From: Galerina marginata
Lineage: Eukaryota > Basidiomycota > Agaricomycetes > Agaricales > Galerinaceae
DNA length: 64,000 bases
Direction of reading: 5' to 3'
Assembly (NCBI GenBank): GCA_023014335.1
Contig: JAECYW010000027.1
Location: 434,001 to 498,000 of the forward strand
In this document: positions 10,790-21,960 of the stretch, piece by piece
How the letters are laid out: each line of letters opens with the position of its first letter
Numbering within the stretch: position 1 is the stretch's first letter
Translations under genes and position numbers: made by a program
The notes under the pieces: generated by a model
Told to the model about the DNA's origin: nothing
Database searches by the model: none
Seen by the model: only the letters and a program-made list of their open reading frames with translations

Positions 10790-12669
10790 CTGAGAAAGAG
10801 AGGACTGTTAGCAATGTTACGAGTGGAAAAGTAGACCTAACATTGTCATTGTGTCTTTAGATGTGCCCGCGAGATTATACGACAAGGAATTTGAAGGAAA
10901 TTGCTGGCAGTTGGCTGGCAGCGAAAATCTGAGAAGAAACGTAGTTGTTCTTGTTTGGTACGCAAGGACCTTGCCGGAGCCGGCATCGTGACATCATCTT
11001 TTCGTGCAATCGTGATCGCGATCCTTCGCGTCGTCCTTCGTTTTTTCCTCTACAACCCCTAGAACTGCCTGGGACCGTACCTCTCCAAACATATCGTTTC
11101 TTTAGTCCAGCTCCTCGACATCTTCCGTAATTCTTCTCAGTGCTAACTCCTGCACCCGTTTCTTCAAACCATGGGCCTGGATCGAAGTCCTCAATTTCAC
11201 GACGGCCTACGTTCCAGGTCTTATCTGGATTTTGCTCAGGATCGGGTGCAATCAAAAGCGACTTTATAACTATCCATCTGTTTTCCGTCAGCCTCTTTGG
11301 GCCTCCGGTCTAATTTCCACTGGTTTACCTCACTGGCATCATCAATAAAGCCTGCCCATTTTCTCCCCGAATTTTCGTGCACTCAAAGTGGATCAGAAAG
11401 ATCTCTGCTCTCAGTCTTCAAATATGTCCCTCGGTGCATTTGGCAAACTTAGATCCATTCTTAGCGACGAGGATATGCTCCTCACGAATTAGCCCAATTC
11501 TCGTTGCTTCCCCTGCTTTGCATGCGGTCGTTCAGTATCCTATAAAATCCTTGACCCACTCCACCCGTCGTATCTAGCGCCACGCGTTCAAAGTCGGAAT
11601 AATGCTTTCCTCCCTGGAAATTTCCTCCCTCACGGACGCTGCGATATTCTTTGAATCACTTGAATTTTATAAGTAAACTCGGTGGATTAGCAATTTAGGA
11701 TCGAACCAAATCTCCTTGCCTTCTGCCAACTTGGGATTTCCTTTTGCTTGCGTTATCAACATACAGTCGCCTATTTGGTTAGATCCTCTCTTGTTAAATC
11801 TTGCATAAACGCTGGAATTATGAATGTAACATATTAGGATTGTCTAGATGACCCTCCGTCATGGTCATGCACTTCTCGGATTGCGAGTCAAAGGAGTTTG
11901 AACAGTTTGACTCTCTCTGTCTCCCAGGTGTTTTCGTTCGCGATTCATCTGCGTTCCACTTTATGCTTACCTGTTAGTTATCACAGCGCCTGACTTCTAG
12001 AACGCGCTCGATGCTAACGGAATGCGCCAAAGCAGGATCACAGAAGGAAGAGGCGACGACGAGCCTCGGGAATTGTACCTCCATACTTCTGATGCATTTG
12101 TGGATGTTAAGAGAAATGTTTGGTACCGTCTGATCTATGTACATACCAAGTCCATAAATAAAAATTGTAATTGTAAGCTTCCACTGGCAGCCAATAACTT
12201 GGAAATGCTTAAAATGGACCAAACGGCAGTGACCGGTTGACTGCGCCCATCGTTTTAATAACTTCCTCAGGCAATGCTTCTCCCGAGACAGACGAGGGAA
12301 TGACAGACGAGGGAAATGGGTGAAACATATGGTTCCAAGCTTCATATCAACACACTATGATTAGTCGATTGCCTCCCACTACTCGAGTATGTACATACTT
12401 CCTAGAACAAAACTACGGTCATTGTTGTGGAAGGGTTAATGAGCTATTTTTACCTACCGCCACAAAACTTCCAAGCGTGTACCTGAGATAATTGGCGTGT
12501 AAGTACATGGATTTATAAAAATCATTGACGTCCAGGAAATGCCGCACTCTCCCACCCGGATACAAAAAAGGCGTCGAAGAATTCATCACCATCCTTTGTC
12601 CCCAGCTATAAAACATGCATAAAACCGAGCCCAGTATGTCAGCCCTACTCCGTGGAATTTAATAGCGTT
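10790..12669. other. Gene-poor stretch
   Basis: No supported gene. Open stretches near 10945-11255 and 11974-12345 exist on both strands without domain signal. A 10-base palindrome (TACTCGAGTA) that recurs elsewhere in the window lies at 12380. A TATA box for the following gene is at 12607. Confidence 0.45.
12607..12613 (+). promoter_or_regulatory. TATA box of the secreted trefoil-like gene
   Basis: TATAAAA lies 63 bases upstream of the ATG at 12670, a normal spacing for a short fungal 5' leader. It supports that ATG as the start. Confidence 0.5.
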
Positions 12670-13459
12670 ATGCTTCAACTGGCTTGGAAGATCATTGGTC
12701 TGACCGCGATCGTGACCTCCCTCTCGTCCCTGACTGGGGCAATCAGTCCGGAAATCAGTCCTGGCTCATTCTACCTCGTAAATGTAGGCTTTACTGGCCG
12801 AAGAATAATCACTGGGGAGGGAAAAGGCGTAATCCTACCGAACCAGGGTTACCCCATTACTACGTCGCTCGTGCGTTTGTTTCTTCTGTCATTCATGGTG
12901 GAGCTGATTTTCGTAAATTATTCAGTCGCAGCCTATTACTGATACGCCGCTCGCAAATCACATTGTTAGTGAGGAGTTTTGTTTCCCCGAGTTAATGATT
13001 TCTAATGTCTAGATCTAGTTCACCGTGGATTCAACGATGACCACCCTCTTCAATGAAGAGGCTCAGCAATTTGCAGTTGTAGATGCAAGCGATGGTGGTT
13101 CCGCCGGTTCTGGAATCATTTTATGCCCCACGCTATTTCCTGCTCCCCCCTTAAATGCGATTGGGAACTCAGATTGGTCCTTCTTGCAAGGGACTCAGGG
13201 TACAATGTAAGCTCAATTTTGGTTACGATTTACCGTGTAGCGTTGAGGTACATATATATACCTGTCCCAGAATCACACTTTCTGGCGGTCGCAACCTTGC
13301 GTGGAGTCTGCAGACAGCAGGTTTTGGAACCCAGGCAGGTTTCTCTTGAGTGTTTTTTTGACGCTATACCTACTGATTTTCCCAAAGATTACCTTACAAC
13401 CCTTGAATCCTTCGGATTTGAGACAGCAGTGGATTTTTGTCGCGCATAACCCGGTATAA
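12670..13459 (+). CDS. Secreted protein, possible beta-trefoil (ricin-B-like) fold
   Basis: A predicted protein of about 190 residues with a signal peptide (MLQLAWKIIGLTAIVTSLSS) followed by ISPGSFYLVNVGFTGRR. Exon 1 ends at a GTGCGT donor near 12872 after ITTSL. Next comes a short exon (SQPITDTPLANHI), then FTVDSTMTTLFNEEAQQF through NSDWSFLQGTQG, then TIITLSGGRNLAWSLQTAG. The last exon reads ITLQPLNPSDLRQQWIFVAH and stops at 13457-13459. Repeated short blocks ending in W-x-F (DWSF, QQWIF) and hydrophobic/Gly spacing resemble QxW trefoils, but this is inference from pattern only. Joining the last two exons in frame needs a GC-AG intron (donor GCAGGT near 13335); otherwise the protein stops after QAGFS at 13349. 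The TATA box and signal peptide fix the start. Confidence 0.5.
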
Positions 13460-14211
13460 AGTGGTTTAAATACTCCATAAAATTTATTACGTCTGTACTG
13501 CATGCCATATAAATAATTTCCTATCCGGTTGAAGTTACCTGCCCGTGGAGAAACCCCAAGGCAGACAAATTTTGATGAATAGGAAGTTTCGAGGTTCATC
13601 AGTCCTCTATCTCTGCATAAATAACGGCCAAATAACGTACTACCACAACTGGGTTAATATAACAGCCCAAAAGTACTATTGACGCAGCCTATAATGCCTG
13701 GGGCTAGAGGCATAGAGTAGGAACGCTTAAATTTAAGTTTGCTTTCTGGTATACGGACCAACTTCCAAACAAGAAACGTGATCACTGATGTCCACTTTTG
13801 CGGCCGCATCTGCATGGACCAAAAGTGACCATGATAGAGATGTCGATATACATGTTATCTCAAAAATCCATAAGGATTTTGTTTAAGCAGCAGCCCAGCC
13901 AACTGCTCAGATTAGATTAAACTAATCTAAAGCCTGAGCCGCATGGGCTAGGCCGGCGTGCTTCTCAGGATAGATTAAACCGGATTGTTTGTCGGAAAGA
14001 TTAAACTAGTTTACTGATTAAAAGATAGATTAAACACTAGCCAGAAAACTATTTACACGAAGAGAAAACAGAAAGTTAAACTGGCTAAGAGATTACATAC
14101 TGATTAAGAAAGAGATTAGTTTATGTTGCGAAAATCCAAACTCTGATAATCTACAAAACCAGATTAAATAAACCAATGATCAGCGCAACTGATTAAGTAG
14201 AATTGAATTTG

Positions 14212-14759
14212 TCAAAGCGTCGATCTTACGGGTACCCAAGCCCATCTCTCCTTGAGCGTCGTCCTCTTCTTGGCGCGCTGAGTATCGAGGGCCTCCGTGT
14301 CCATTTTCTTACGTTTAAGGTCGGCGGTCCTAGTACTTGCACGACGAGGAACACGATCAGCGCTACCGGCGCTATTATTGTCCTTGGCTCTACTATCCTC
14401 CTTGGTAGTCGCAGTTTTGCGTTTCGATTGTCCGCGCCCCTTGTTTTCTTCTTTGTCGAGGATTTTGCTTGTGCATCGGCGCTGGACCTTCCTGCGTTGA
14501 TGCTACTTGCACTTGCAACTGTGAACGGCGACGCCTCCTCTGGAGATTGAGTCGGCGGCGGTTCAGTAGCGGTCGACGGAAGCGCTTGAATGGAAAATCC
14601 CGTAACAGATGGAAAATTGGTAGGTGCGTTCCCAGGAGGCGAGGTATCCCGATTAGCTAGAAGTGGTGATTTGGAGGGTGAGATCCTTGAAGCGTCCGGA
14701 ATGGGAGTGGCGTCGACGGAAATTGACTGGGGTCGAGGACATGGTGGTAGCAGCGTCAT
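14212..14759 (-). pseudogene. Frame-broken Ser/Pro- and Lys/Arg-rich gene inside the repeat element
   Basis: Starting at the ATG at 14757-14759, the minus strand encodes a Ser/Pro/Thr-rich segment (MTLLPPCPRPQSISVDATPI ... SINAGRSSADAQAKSS). Around 14470-14510 the protein-like frame shifts. The other frame continues as a very basic, charged segment (KEENKGRGQSKRKTATT ... DTQRAKKRTTLKERWAWVP) and stops at 14212-14214. No splice-site pair of usable length bridges the two frames, so a frameshift is the simplest reading. No catalytic motif was recognised; it resembles an intrinsically disordered, nuclear-type protein. It could be the decayed gene of the surrounding element or a captured host gene. 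Confidence 0.45.
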
Positions 14760-15769
14760 TGGTGGTCTTGGGAGGTAAGGACTTTGAAGGACAATGATTG
14801 AGAAGAGTAGTTTACTTCAATCCAATCTAAACCATTGCCAATCTAAACCAAACTAATCTGTTCGTGCACTGAGTCAGGACTTCAGAAGCGGCGAGAATAT
14901 CACTTGAAATGTAAGTTAGAAATACGTTATAACGAAGGGAAAAAACATGTTTACCTTGACTGTGAGATGGAAACTGGAGATGTCAAGAGTAAATACATGT
15001 ACCTCTAAAAGTCGCGCGTACAGGAATTCGTACCTGTACCCGCGTCTATCCATGCACCTTACCCGTGCGGGCCAATGCAGCAAAATGCCATAGAGAAATT
15101 GTATGCGCATCTCGGGTTACAGCAACGGCACGGTCTTCTTTCTCAGCTGATGCCACTGAGGGATTGCTCAATGCCACTCGCAGTTAAACTGTAGGTGATG
15201 GCGGCGGGTCCATTGTAAAGGAGTGGGATGCTTGCAGGTCGTTGAGAGGTTACTGCATAGGACTGGGATAAATGATGAAGTTAAAAGGAGGAAAATGGTC
15301 CAACAGGGAGAGCAAGGGATAATGGAAGTCAAGAGGAAAGGTGGACTTAGGATAAAACTGAGAAGCGGGAGGATGTGGCCCCGATCACGTGAAGGAACAA
15401 AAGAAACGCGTTTGAATTTCGGATGCCGCCAACTCTTCCTTCTTCTCGACCAGCAAAGTACATCGTGAAGACTCGGATGCCACTTGCCTTGTTATTTCTC
15501 CTCATCCTCCCCACTCTTTCTCAAGAGGCGCTAGGCCTGGATCGGATCTATAGTTAAGTGTTCATCACTCTCTTTCCATCGATGCCACTCACGCTACATC
15601 AATCTCACCCTCCAAATTACCGCTTCGTGCTAATCAAGATATCTCCCCTTCTGGGAGCGCACCTACCAGAGACCGCGTTCAGTGGTTCCGAACCAAAGCT
15701 GAGGTAAACGTGTTTTTTCCCTTCGTTACATCCCATTTCTAATGTTATATTTAGTAAGTGAGCTTATCC

Positions 15770-16063
15770 GGGTGCTTGCTGCTTCTGGATTTCCCAAATC
15801 AGTGCGCGAACAGATTGGTTTGGATTAGATTGGAAACGGATTGGATTAGATTAAAGTAAGCTACTCTCGGGGGCTCACCGCTTCTGAATTTTCCGAAGCA
15901 GCACACGAGCAGATCAGTTTGGATTAGATTGACTATGGTTTAGATTGGATTGAAGTAAGCTACTTCTAATGCTTTGCTCCTTCCAAATTGTTACCAGTAC
16001 TCGAACAGATTTGTTTTTAGATTGGTTCAGCTGTGGTTTAGATTAGAATTGATTGATCTAGCC
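15770..16063. repeat. Three tandem ~98-base repeats
   Basis: Three degenerate units (about 15770-15862, 15863-15964, 15965-16063) share the order: GCTTCTGAA-like block, CGAACAGAT, TTTGGATTAGATTG, TTTAGATTGGATTG, AAGTAAGCTACT. A fourth unit lies inverted at about 14800-14895. The opposed arrangement suggests subterminal repeats of the enclosing element. Confidence 0.65.
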
Positions 16064-16181
16064 AGGCAAATAGCACGTCCTTACGTATTCTAAATAGTAT
16101 ATGCCGCCTGCAAAAAATGTTTAACCAAGATTGGATTAATCTAATCTGACCAGTTGCATGGGTAGATGCTTAAACAAAATC

Positions 16182-17099
16182 ACTACGGTTACGGTTATCT
16201 CAGGCTGATGCTGGTCGATAGCGCGGTTGAATCGTTTAAATTTAAATGCAAAGCTCCCACTGAATGTCAGAATGCTCCTCGTTACGGTAAAGCCTGACAT
16301 GGGTGGGACTGGAATCATCAGCAAGAGTGTTCTCCTATTCAATCCCGCTGTATCGGCCTCCCGGCAGATCCAATATTAACACAGGCAACGCTTCGAAATT
16401 ACTAAAAATACGGATTCATCCGAGGTTTCATTCGAAACACGGTTCCTCCCCGAGGATCTGACCCCTTCCGCCATAGATAAAGGTCGACTACCAATACTCC
16501 AGGAGAGCAGAGGTCCTGTCCAATAAATTTAACGCCTTGCCATTACACAGACCCAGGATACCCAGGGTACAATTGGATGGTATTTCAAGCGGAAGTGGAA
16601 GAAGCGTGAATAACGAAGACAAAAAATCTCTTTCGACAAGCCAGAGAAGGTCGCTACAAGGACCGCTGGCCTGACCTTCTGGTCGAATGTGAGATTGCAT
16701 TTTTAAGTTTCCTCAACTGTTGACAATCAATCTGCTAATATTGGATTAGCAGTCAGGCAGGCATCTTGGATATGTCATTCCAATGTATTGCCTGAACGGA
16801 GGATAAGAAGTCCGACCATACCGTGCGCAAAGTCCGGGACCGAATATGGTAGAACAAGGCGTTAAAACTGTTTCTATCCGTTCCATAGGAGATGATGATC
16901 ATCCCGAGATAAGAGCACCGCCCATCCATGCTTCTGGAGCATATAAAGTGACAAAAAAAAAATTACATTGAATACCATGGGAACATTAATTTATAGATTG
17001 GGATGATTGCTACATAACGGCTTTAGCTGGAAGACCTGGCTTGTCCTGTCTTGTCATCGTCCGCTCCGCCAGTCTATTCCATTTCTCGGGGACCTCAAA
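16182..17099. other. Gene-poor flank
   Basis: No gene is supported. A few more TTGGATTAG motifs (about 16735) suggest degraded edges of the neighbouring repeat element. An A9 run is near 16954. Confidence 0.4.
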
Positions 17100-18420
17100 A
17101 TGGGCGTCCCTAACACTGCGCAGCTGCATTACATCGAGGTCATGTGCGAGTCTGTCCTCCAAGGCGCGCGATCCATGTCAACCACTAACGACCTTTTACT
17201 CATTGTGATCCATAGGGATGTACACCGTCCTGGCCGTCGTCGTTATTTGGCTGCTCTGGTAAGGAAAGTTTATATCCTGGATTCCGTTTTATTGACCTGC
17301 CGTCTTTTTATTTTCCAGTCAACCGCGCCCGATGCCGACGATCCACAGAATTATGTTTTCAATCAGCATTCTGATGTGGATGATCTCGTCTGCGCATGTG
17401 GGACTGCTCATCCAGCAAGTCACCCAAACCGTAACACCAGTGCGCAATGCACAAGCGCAATTGTCGATCGCTACAATACAGGTAACTATTACGCTATATG
17501 GCGTGTACCTGACCTAAAATAGCCCAGTTTATGCTAGCCGACCTGATTATGATCTGGAGAGTTTGGGTCGTTTGGGGAGGAAATTACTTGGTGGCTCTCT
17601 TGCCCACTATATTGATGCTTGTTGCCGCTGGTACGCTTTAATCGTTCTTCATGGGTTATTGGAGCCGTTACGACTAAAAAAATTAGGTTTGAGATTCGAT
17701 GGAGCTGCCACTATCCTCACCTTTGCTGCAAGACCACACATCGCAGACGTCGCTGCCGCTCTCATCGCTTCCAATGTCTTATTGTGCACGCTTCTCATTG
17801 CAGGAAGAATTTGGTAAGCCCTTCCATAATTGAATGAGTGACTGCGAATTAATTATCATTGGTTTGTTTCAGGTATTTGCAGTGGCAAATGAGTAGAATA
17901 CTTGATCGTTCACCCCCACATCAGCTCAATAAAGGTTACAATGGGGTTCTAATGCTGATTATCGAGTCTGGCGCACTCTACGCAGTGGCTCAAGTAAGTC
18001 CCCTACAGTTTTTCGACGCTTTTTAAATTACTCACCGTCAATTCCACGGCGCAGCTTCTCGCGTTAATACTTGACGATGTGCACAGTCCAGGTGTGCATG
18101 CCGTGCTGGACATGCAATTGCCGCTGGCGGTAATTCTCTTCATGTTTTCGCTGCGTTTCGGCTCTAATAAATGAGGTCAACAGGGCATGCTTCCAACTCT
18201 GATCGTCGTCGTCGTTCACTTCGATCTGGTTCCAGGCGCCCACGCGACTGAAACTTACAACAACACCACTTCAATTCAATTCGGAGGGCAAAACAACGTG
18301 GCCATGACCTCTGTAGCGGCCGGGAGCCACGATACAGGTACAAATGTTGCGTCATTCTCGTCAAAAACCGGCAGTAATGTTAAACCCGAGCCGTACTATG
18401 AGGGTCAGGGAGAAGTTTAG
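17100..18420 (+). CDS. Seven-transmembrane protein of an agaricomycete-type family
   Basis: A spliced integral membrane protein of about 300 residues. Hydrophobic segments in order are MYTVLAVVVIWLL, IMFSISILMWMISSAHVGLL, the marker FMLADLIMIWRVWVVWGGNY, YLVALLPTILMLVAAG, a segment around IASNVLLCTLLIAGRIWYLQ, GVLMLIIESGALYAVAQLLA and MLPTLIVVVVHFDLV, giving about seven helices. A Ser/Thr/Asn-rich hydrophilic tail ends at 18420. The ADL-IWR-W-VWG signature is typical of large, functionally unknown multi-pass families in mushroom genomes (DUF6533/DUF6534-like); this assignment is from memory. Exon joins from residue MYTV onward agree in frame. The N-terminal exon (MGVPNTAQLHYIEVMCESVL) is less certain because the first intron needs an unusual donor. 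Confidence 0.75.
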
Positions 18421-18469
18421 TTAGTATAATATTCCATGTCGTTCATAGTAAATTATACGCTCCCCGTTT

Positions 18470-20900
18470 CAAAGAGTGGCTTCGAATCATTGCTGTAAGC
18501 CTGTAAATCGCCATCAATTTTCTGAACATGAGGAGCGCTCAGTGCAGAGAGTTTGTGATAGATACACAACGCAATTCGAACCAAACAAGGACAATTCAAC
18601 TCCGAAACGCGCCCTTCCAGGCCACCAACACTTGCCACGTCGTTTGTTCTCGTACCATCGCAACCTTACCTCCAGAGACCAAGAATGTGAGCCCTTTTCT
18701 TTCCCTCGAGCTCATTGTGGTTTCAGTGGTTGACGGAAACCCCAAGATTTCCTGAATCTTCCTTTCCGATGAGCAAAGGCGGTCCACGTCCATATTTCTG
18801 TGAAGCGACGCCTCGGGTAGCGGCATTAGCCTGAAGTGTATCCTATACATGCCTCGTAAGCCTTTTTATTGAGTAAAATGAAGGAGCGTCTTGCTGAAAG
18901 CATTCTTAGCCAACGTCGACCTGCGAACTCGGCGCAGCTCTGCTATAATGATATCAACACGCAGTTGGCTTCATTGGAATGCCACCAGGACTTTTGAGCG
19001 ACCTTTCTGGCCCGGACCCGAAGCTTGCATCATCTCTTACCAAGTCACCTACCTCGATATTGTTCAAGCTTCACTTCAAAACCACGACGACGGGTATGGT
19101 ACCAATTCAGGGAATCGCTCGGAGTTTTCGATTGATGAATCCTTCCAGGTCTCAACGTGCCTCTCACAGATGTGATCATCACGACCAACGGCCCTAGTTG
19201 CGCAGGCGCTCCTCTCAAGCTTCCCAACTTTTGTTGGTTTCAGTGGCTTTATCCGCAAACAGGGGGACGACGTCAACCGGACATCCATAATTGTCATCTC
19301 CTTCAACCACTACCCTCCGACTTACAGACAATTCTCGTTCTCATTTCTGATGACCGACCGGATGCCTGTGGCGCGTGTCCACCAAGTAAACGTGAATATA
19401 TGCGCGGATTCTCGGCATACACCGCATGAACTCCAGAACTCGGGAAGAGCGCGATCCAGTGACGCCCAGTCGACTTTGATTTTAAGTTTTTTAGTCACGT
19501 CTGCATCTCCTAACCTCAGGCCATCAAGGCATACCAGTAGGGACTCCATTCCCCTCGCAAGACCTGTGTTAGCCGTCTCTAGTTTCCCTTCGATTTCTCA
19601 CTCCTGGCAGGGCTTCGTTATCGGTTACCCGGCTGCTGGGAACGGAGCTCTGTTGGGTTTATTCGACCGCATTCAACAAGGACCTTAGACTTCCCCGGCG
19701 TAAATTCTCGCCCACCTTGGCGTGGCGGGTGCAAATACCCAAAACCTCGCTCATTGGGCTCTAGCCCACCGCTTCTTCAACTTGGCCACCCAATCTCACC
19801 CTATGGATTTCAAGCGCTCACTCCTGTCTCATTTATCTCCGCATCTTCCGTCCTTTTCTCCTTGCAAATCTTCGCTCTTGATCTCGTACCGCAGTCTTCA
19901 TTCGAACGTGGTCCTTGAGTCTATCATATTCCCAGTGGAACGTCGGCACGCAGCTACCATGCATGCTTATCAACCCGCATCCTCCAGAACCAAATCTTAT
20001 TCTGTGCGGTAGTATCGTGTTCACCCGACCCATTGAGAATCTGCGTTTTATTACTGAGTTCTTGCTCGCCCGAGCAGCGCCTCGGCCTCGTACTGTCGTC
20101 GCTTCGTCCCTTCATGAACAGGTTGAAGACAACGTATATCATCTATACCTGACGCGCCCTATGCGACGTCGGCGTCAGTCACGGACCGAGAACGTGCTCG
20201 CTAATATTTGCGTTGGTTAGGAAAGACCCGTTGGATTCCAGATGAAGCATATCGGGGCTGGGTGCGGCATTTGAGATACGTCCAACCAGTGCAGTTGCAG
20301 GTGCAGCCTCCGTATTAAAGCCTCCCGTGCTCATCGGTTGGCATCTCGAAATACCTCGACCACAGCCTCAACACAACCACACAGTTGTCACCGAGCAACG
20401 CATAGCTGCTCTGCGGTTCAGGTTGGCGATCTCACGACTCATCGGTCCAGGCCCTGCGTAACCTTTCACTGCCTTGAATTCTGGCTCTCGATTTGTCGAC
20501 GTATTTCACCGGCGACTCCGTATTCTTCGCGAATGGTTAAGGGAGCTCCCATCTTGCTCGCTCTACGGCTGAGCTACGTCAGTACAGCCATACCAGATGT
20601 TGGAAGACGAGAAAGTTGATTTTCGACCCCCATCCTGCAACTCGTCGTCCGGCGGGTGAAGGTAAGCACATAGCCGAGGAGACGATGAAGGACACGTAGT
20701 TCTAATATGCAGGTCCAAATTTGCGTTTCGATCTTGTTCTTTATATTGCAGCCTTTTCTTCAGTCGACCTTTCTGTATTCGTTCTCCGAACTTTTTCCCG
20801 GTCTTTTTATATTGCTAGATTACCGTCTCATCCATGCATTTCTTGGTCCCGGTCTTTTGGCGCACAGGGTGGTGTCAAACAGGAGATGATGTTGCTCAGA
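18470..20900 (+). pseudogene. Region of decayed coding sequence, family not recognised
   Basis: All three plus-strand frames show protein-like stretches of 60-110 codons that hand over to each other without splice signals, for example around 19157-19429, 19350-19688, 19915-20220 and 20280-20460. Their GC content and codon look are coding-like and lack the AT richness of intergenic DNA in the window. This is what a frameshifted gene or old duplicate looks like. No domain could be named. It leads directly into the NACHT fossil, so it may belong to the same decayed locus or to a separate gene. Confidence 0.35.
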
Positions 20901-21019
20901 AACCCTCTCTATTTTTCGGAGAGGTACATTATGTTGGAACTGACTGCGTCTGTCAGTGACTGGACACGCCTAATCTGTCTTGTTTCCTCAACCTTTGCGA
21001 CGCCCTCCGTAGCCGACTT

Positions 21020-21960
21020 GGGCATTGACGTACCACAAAACATGAACATTTCAGACGGCGCATTCGTGTACCAAAGGTAAGCATCCTTGGAGGCTACATC
21101 CACAATTCCAGCTAACAGATTTCGATAGCCACAGGAGGTTTCAAGCGTCTCGAGAATGCTGTCGGATCTGGTGCTTTACACAACTCAGGCGATCGTCGAG
21201 ATCCGCCAAAATGCCATTCTCGCACTCGCGTCGGTAGTTCGTGGCGTATATCCTATGTCTCGAACCTGAGACGCGAAACGCACTGACTATGTGGATTTAC
21301 CGGCCTGCAGACTCAGGAAATCAGCCATTGCACAGAGCGCTGCGAGCACTGCCTTCTCGCGAGTTTCTTCTCCAGATCCACCCCCACACGAAATCATGCC
21401 CAATCCTGATCGCTTCTATCGTATATCAAATTGCTGTTTGTTTTCCGAGTTTTCGGGAACGCTGGAGGCAAATCGGTTCTCTCCTTGTCGAACCGCTCTG
21501 GGAGGTCATTTCGCTGGGTACTTCAATGAATCGACTTCCATTGGCCTTGTTATTGTAGAGGCTCGACGATTGCGAGGATCACGACGGACGACTGAATATT
21601 ATCTACGCCATTTCAGACACACTTCAGTAGTATGACCTCCCAGTCCGCTTTTCTATTGGTAGCCGTCCTGAGCATAATATCATTAATGCATTTAGCCTCG
21701 GATACCTTCCATAAACACTCATGTTCTAGGATTGGACAACGCATTCGAAGCTTCAGCTGATATTAGGATATTCCTCGTCGATCAAATTACTAGCATACAA
21801 AAGGGAACAACTCATTCAAGCGTCAGATTTAAAATGGCCGACCGAAGACCTATTGGATCAGTTGGGAAAACCATACGAGGAGTTCATCTCTTCCGCAATT
21901 GTTAAGAAATTCCTGAAATTGACTTGCCACCGAACCATCGAACCTTCGCTACTAACCCTT
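21020..21960 (+). pseudogene. Fossil NACHT NTPase (NLR-like)
   Basis: Fragments in different frames, in the correct order, match agaricomycete NACHT NTPases. They are an N-terminal ISDGAFVYQ segment; RLENAVGSGALHNSGDRRDP followed by PPKCHSRTRV; a damaged Walker A around 21288-21350 (WIYRPADSG then, after a frame change, KSAIAQ-like residues); IVYQIAVCFPSFRERW; the Walker B block RLDDCEDHDGRLNI near 21560; the sensor-like FSIGSRPEHNI near 21650; and WPTEDLLDQLGKPYEEFISS near 21840. NACHT proteins are STAND ATPases with roles in fungal non-self recognition. The order and spacing are preserved, but at least four frame changes and an in-frame TAG at 21628 rule out a working protein. The P-loop Gly/Lys residues are also eroded. 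Confidence 0.75.

Larger units (their letters stand above)
13875..16181. mobile_element. ~2.3 kb element with long terminal inverted repeats and internal tandem repeats
   Basis: The left end (13875-13931: GATTTTGTTTAAGCAGCAGC, then AACTGCTCAGATTAGATTAA) matches the complement of the right end (about 16127-16181) over roughly 55 bases, including GATTTTGTTTAAGCA, CAACTG and TCAGATTAGATTAA. Inside are many AGATTAAAC / GGATTAGATT motifs, an inverted copy of a ~95-base unit (about 14800-14895) against three tandem copies (15770-16063), and a frame-broken coding region (14212-14759). No clear target-site duplication was found, so the exact ends and the superfamily are open. The structure fits a degenerate DNA transposon. 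Confidence 0.55.

Noticed and set aside
10875..11255. 126-codon minus-strand open frame, Gly/Arg-rich
   Set aside because: The opposite strand is also open, there is no domain, and the residue pattern looks like a by-product of base composition.
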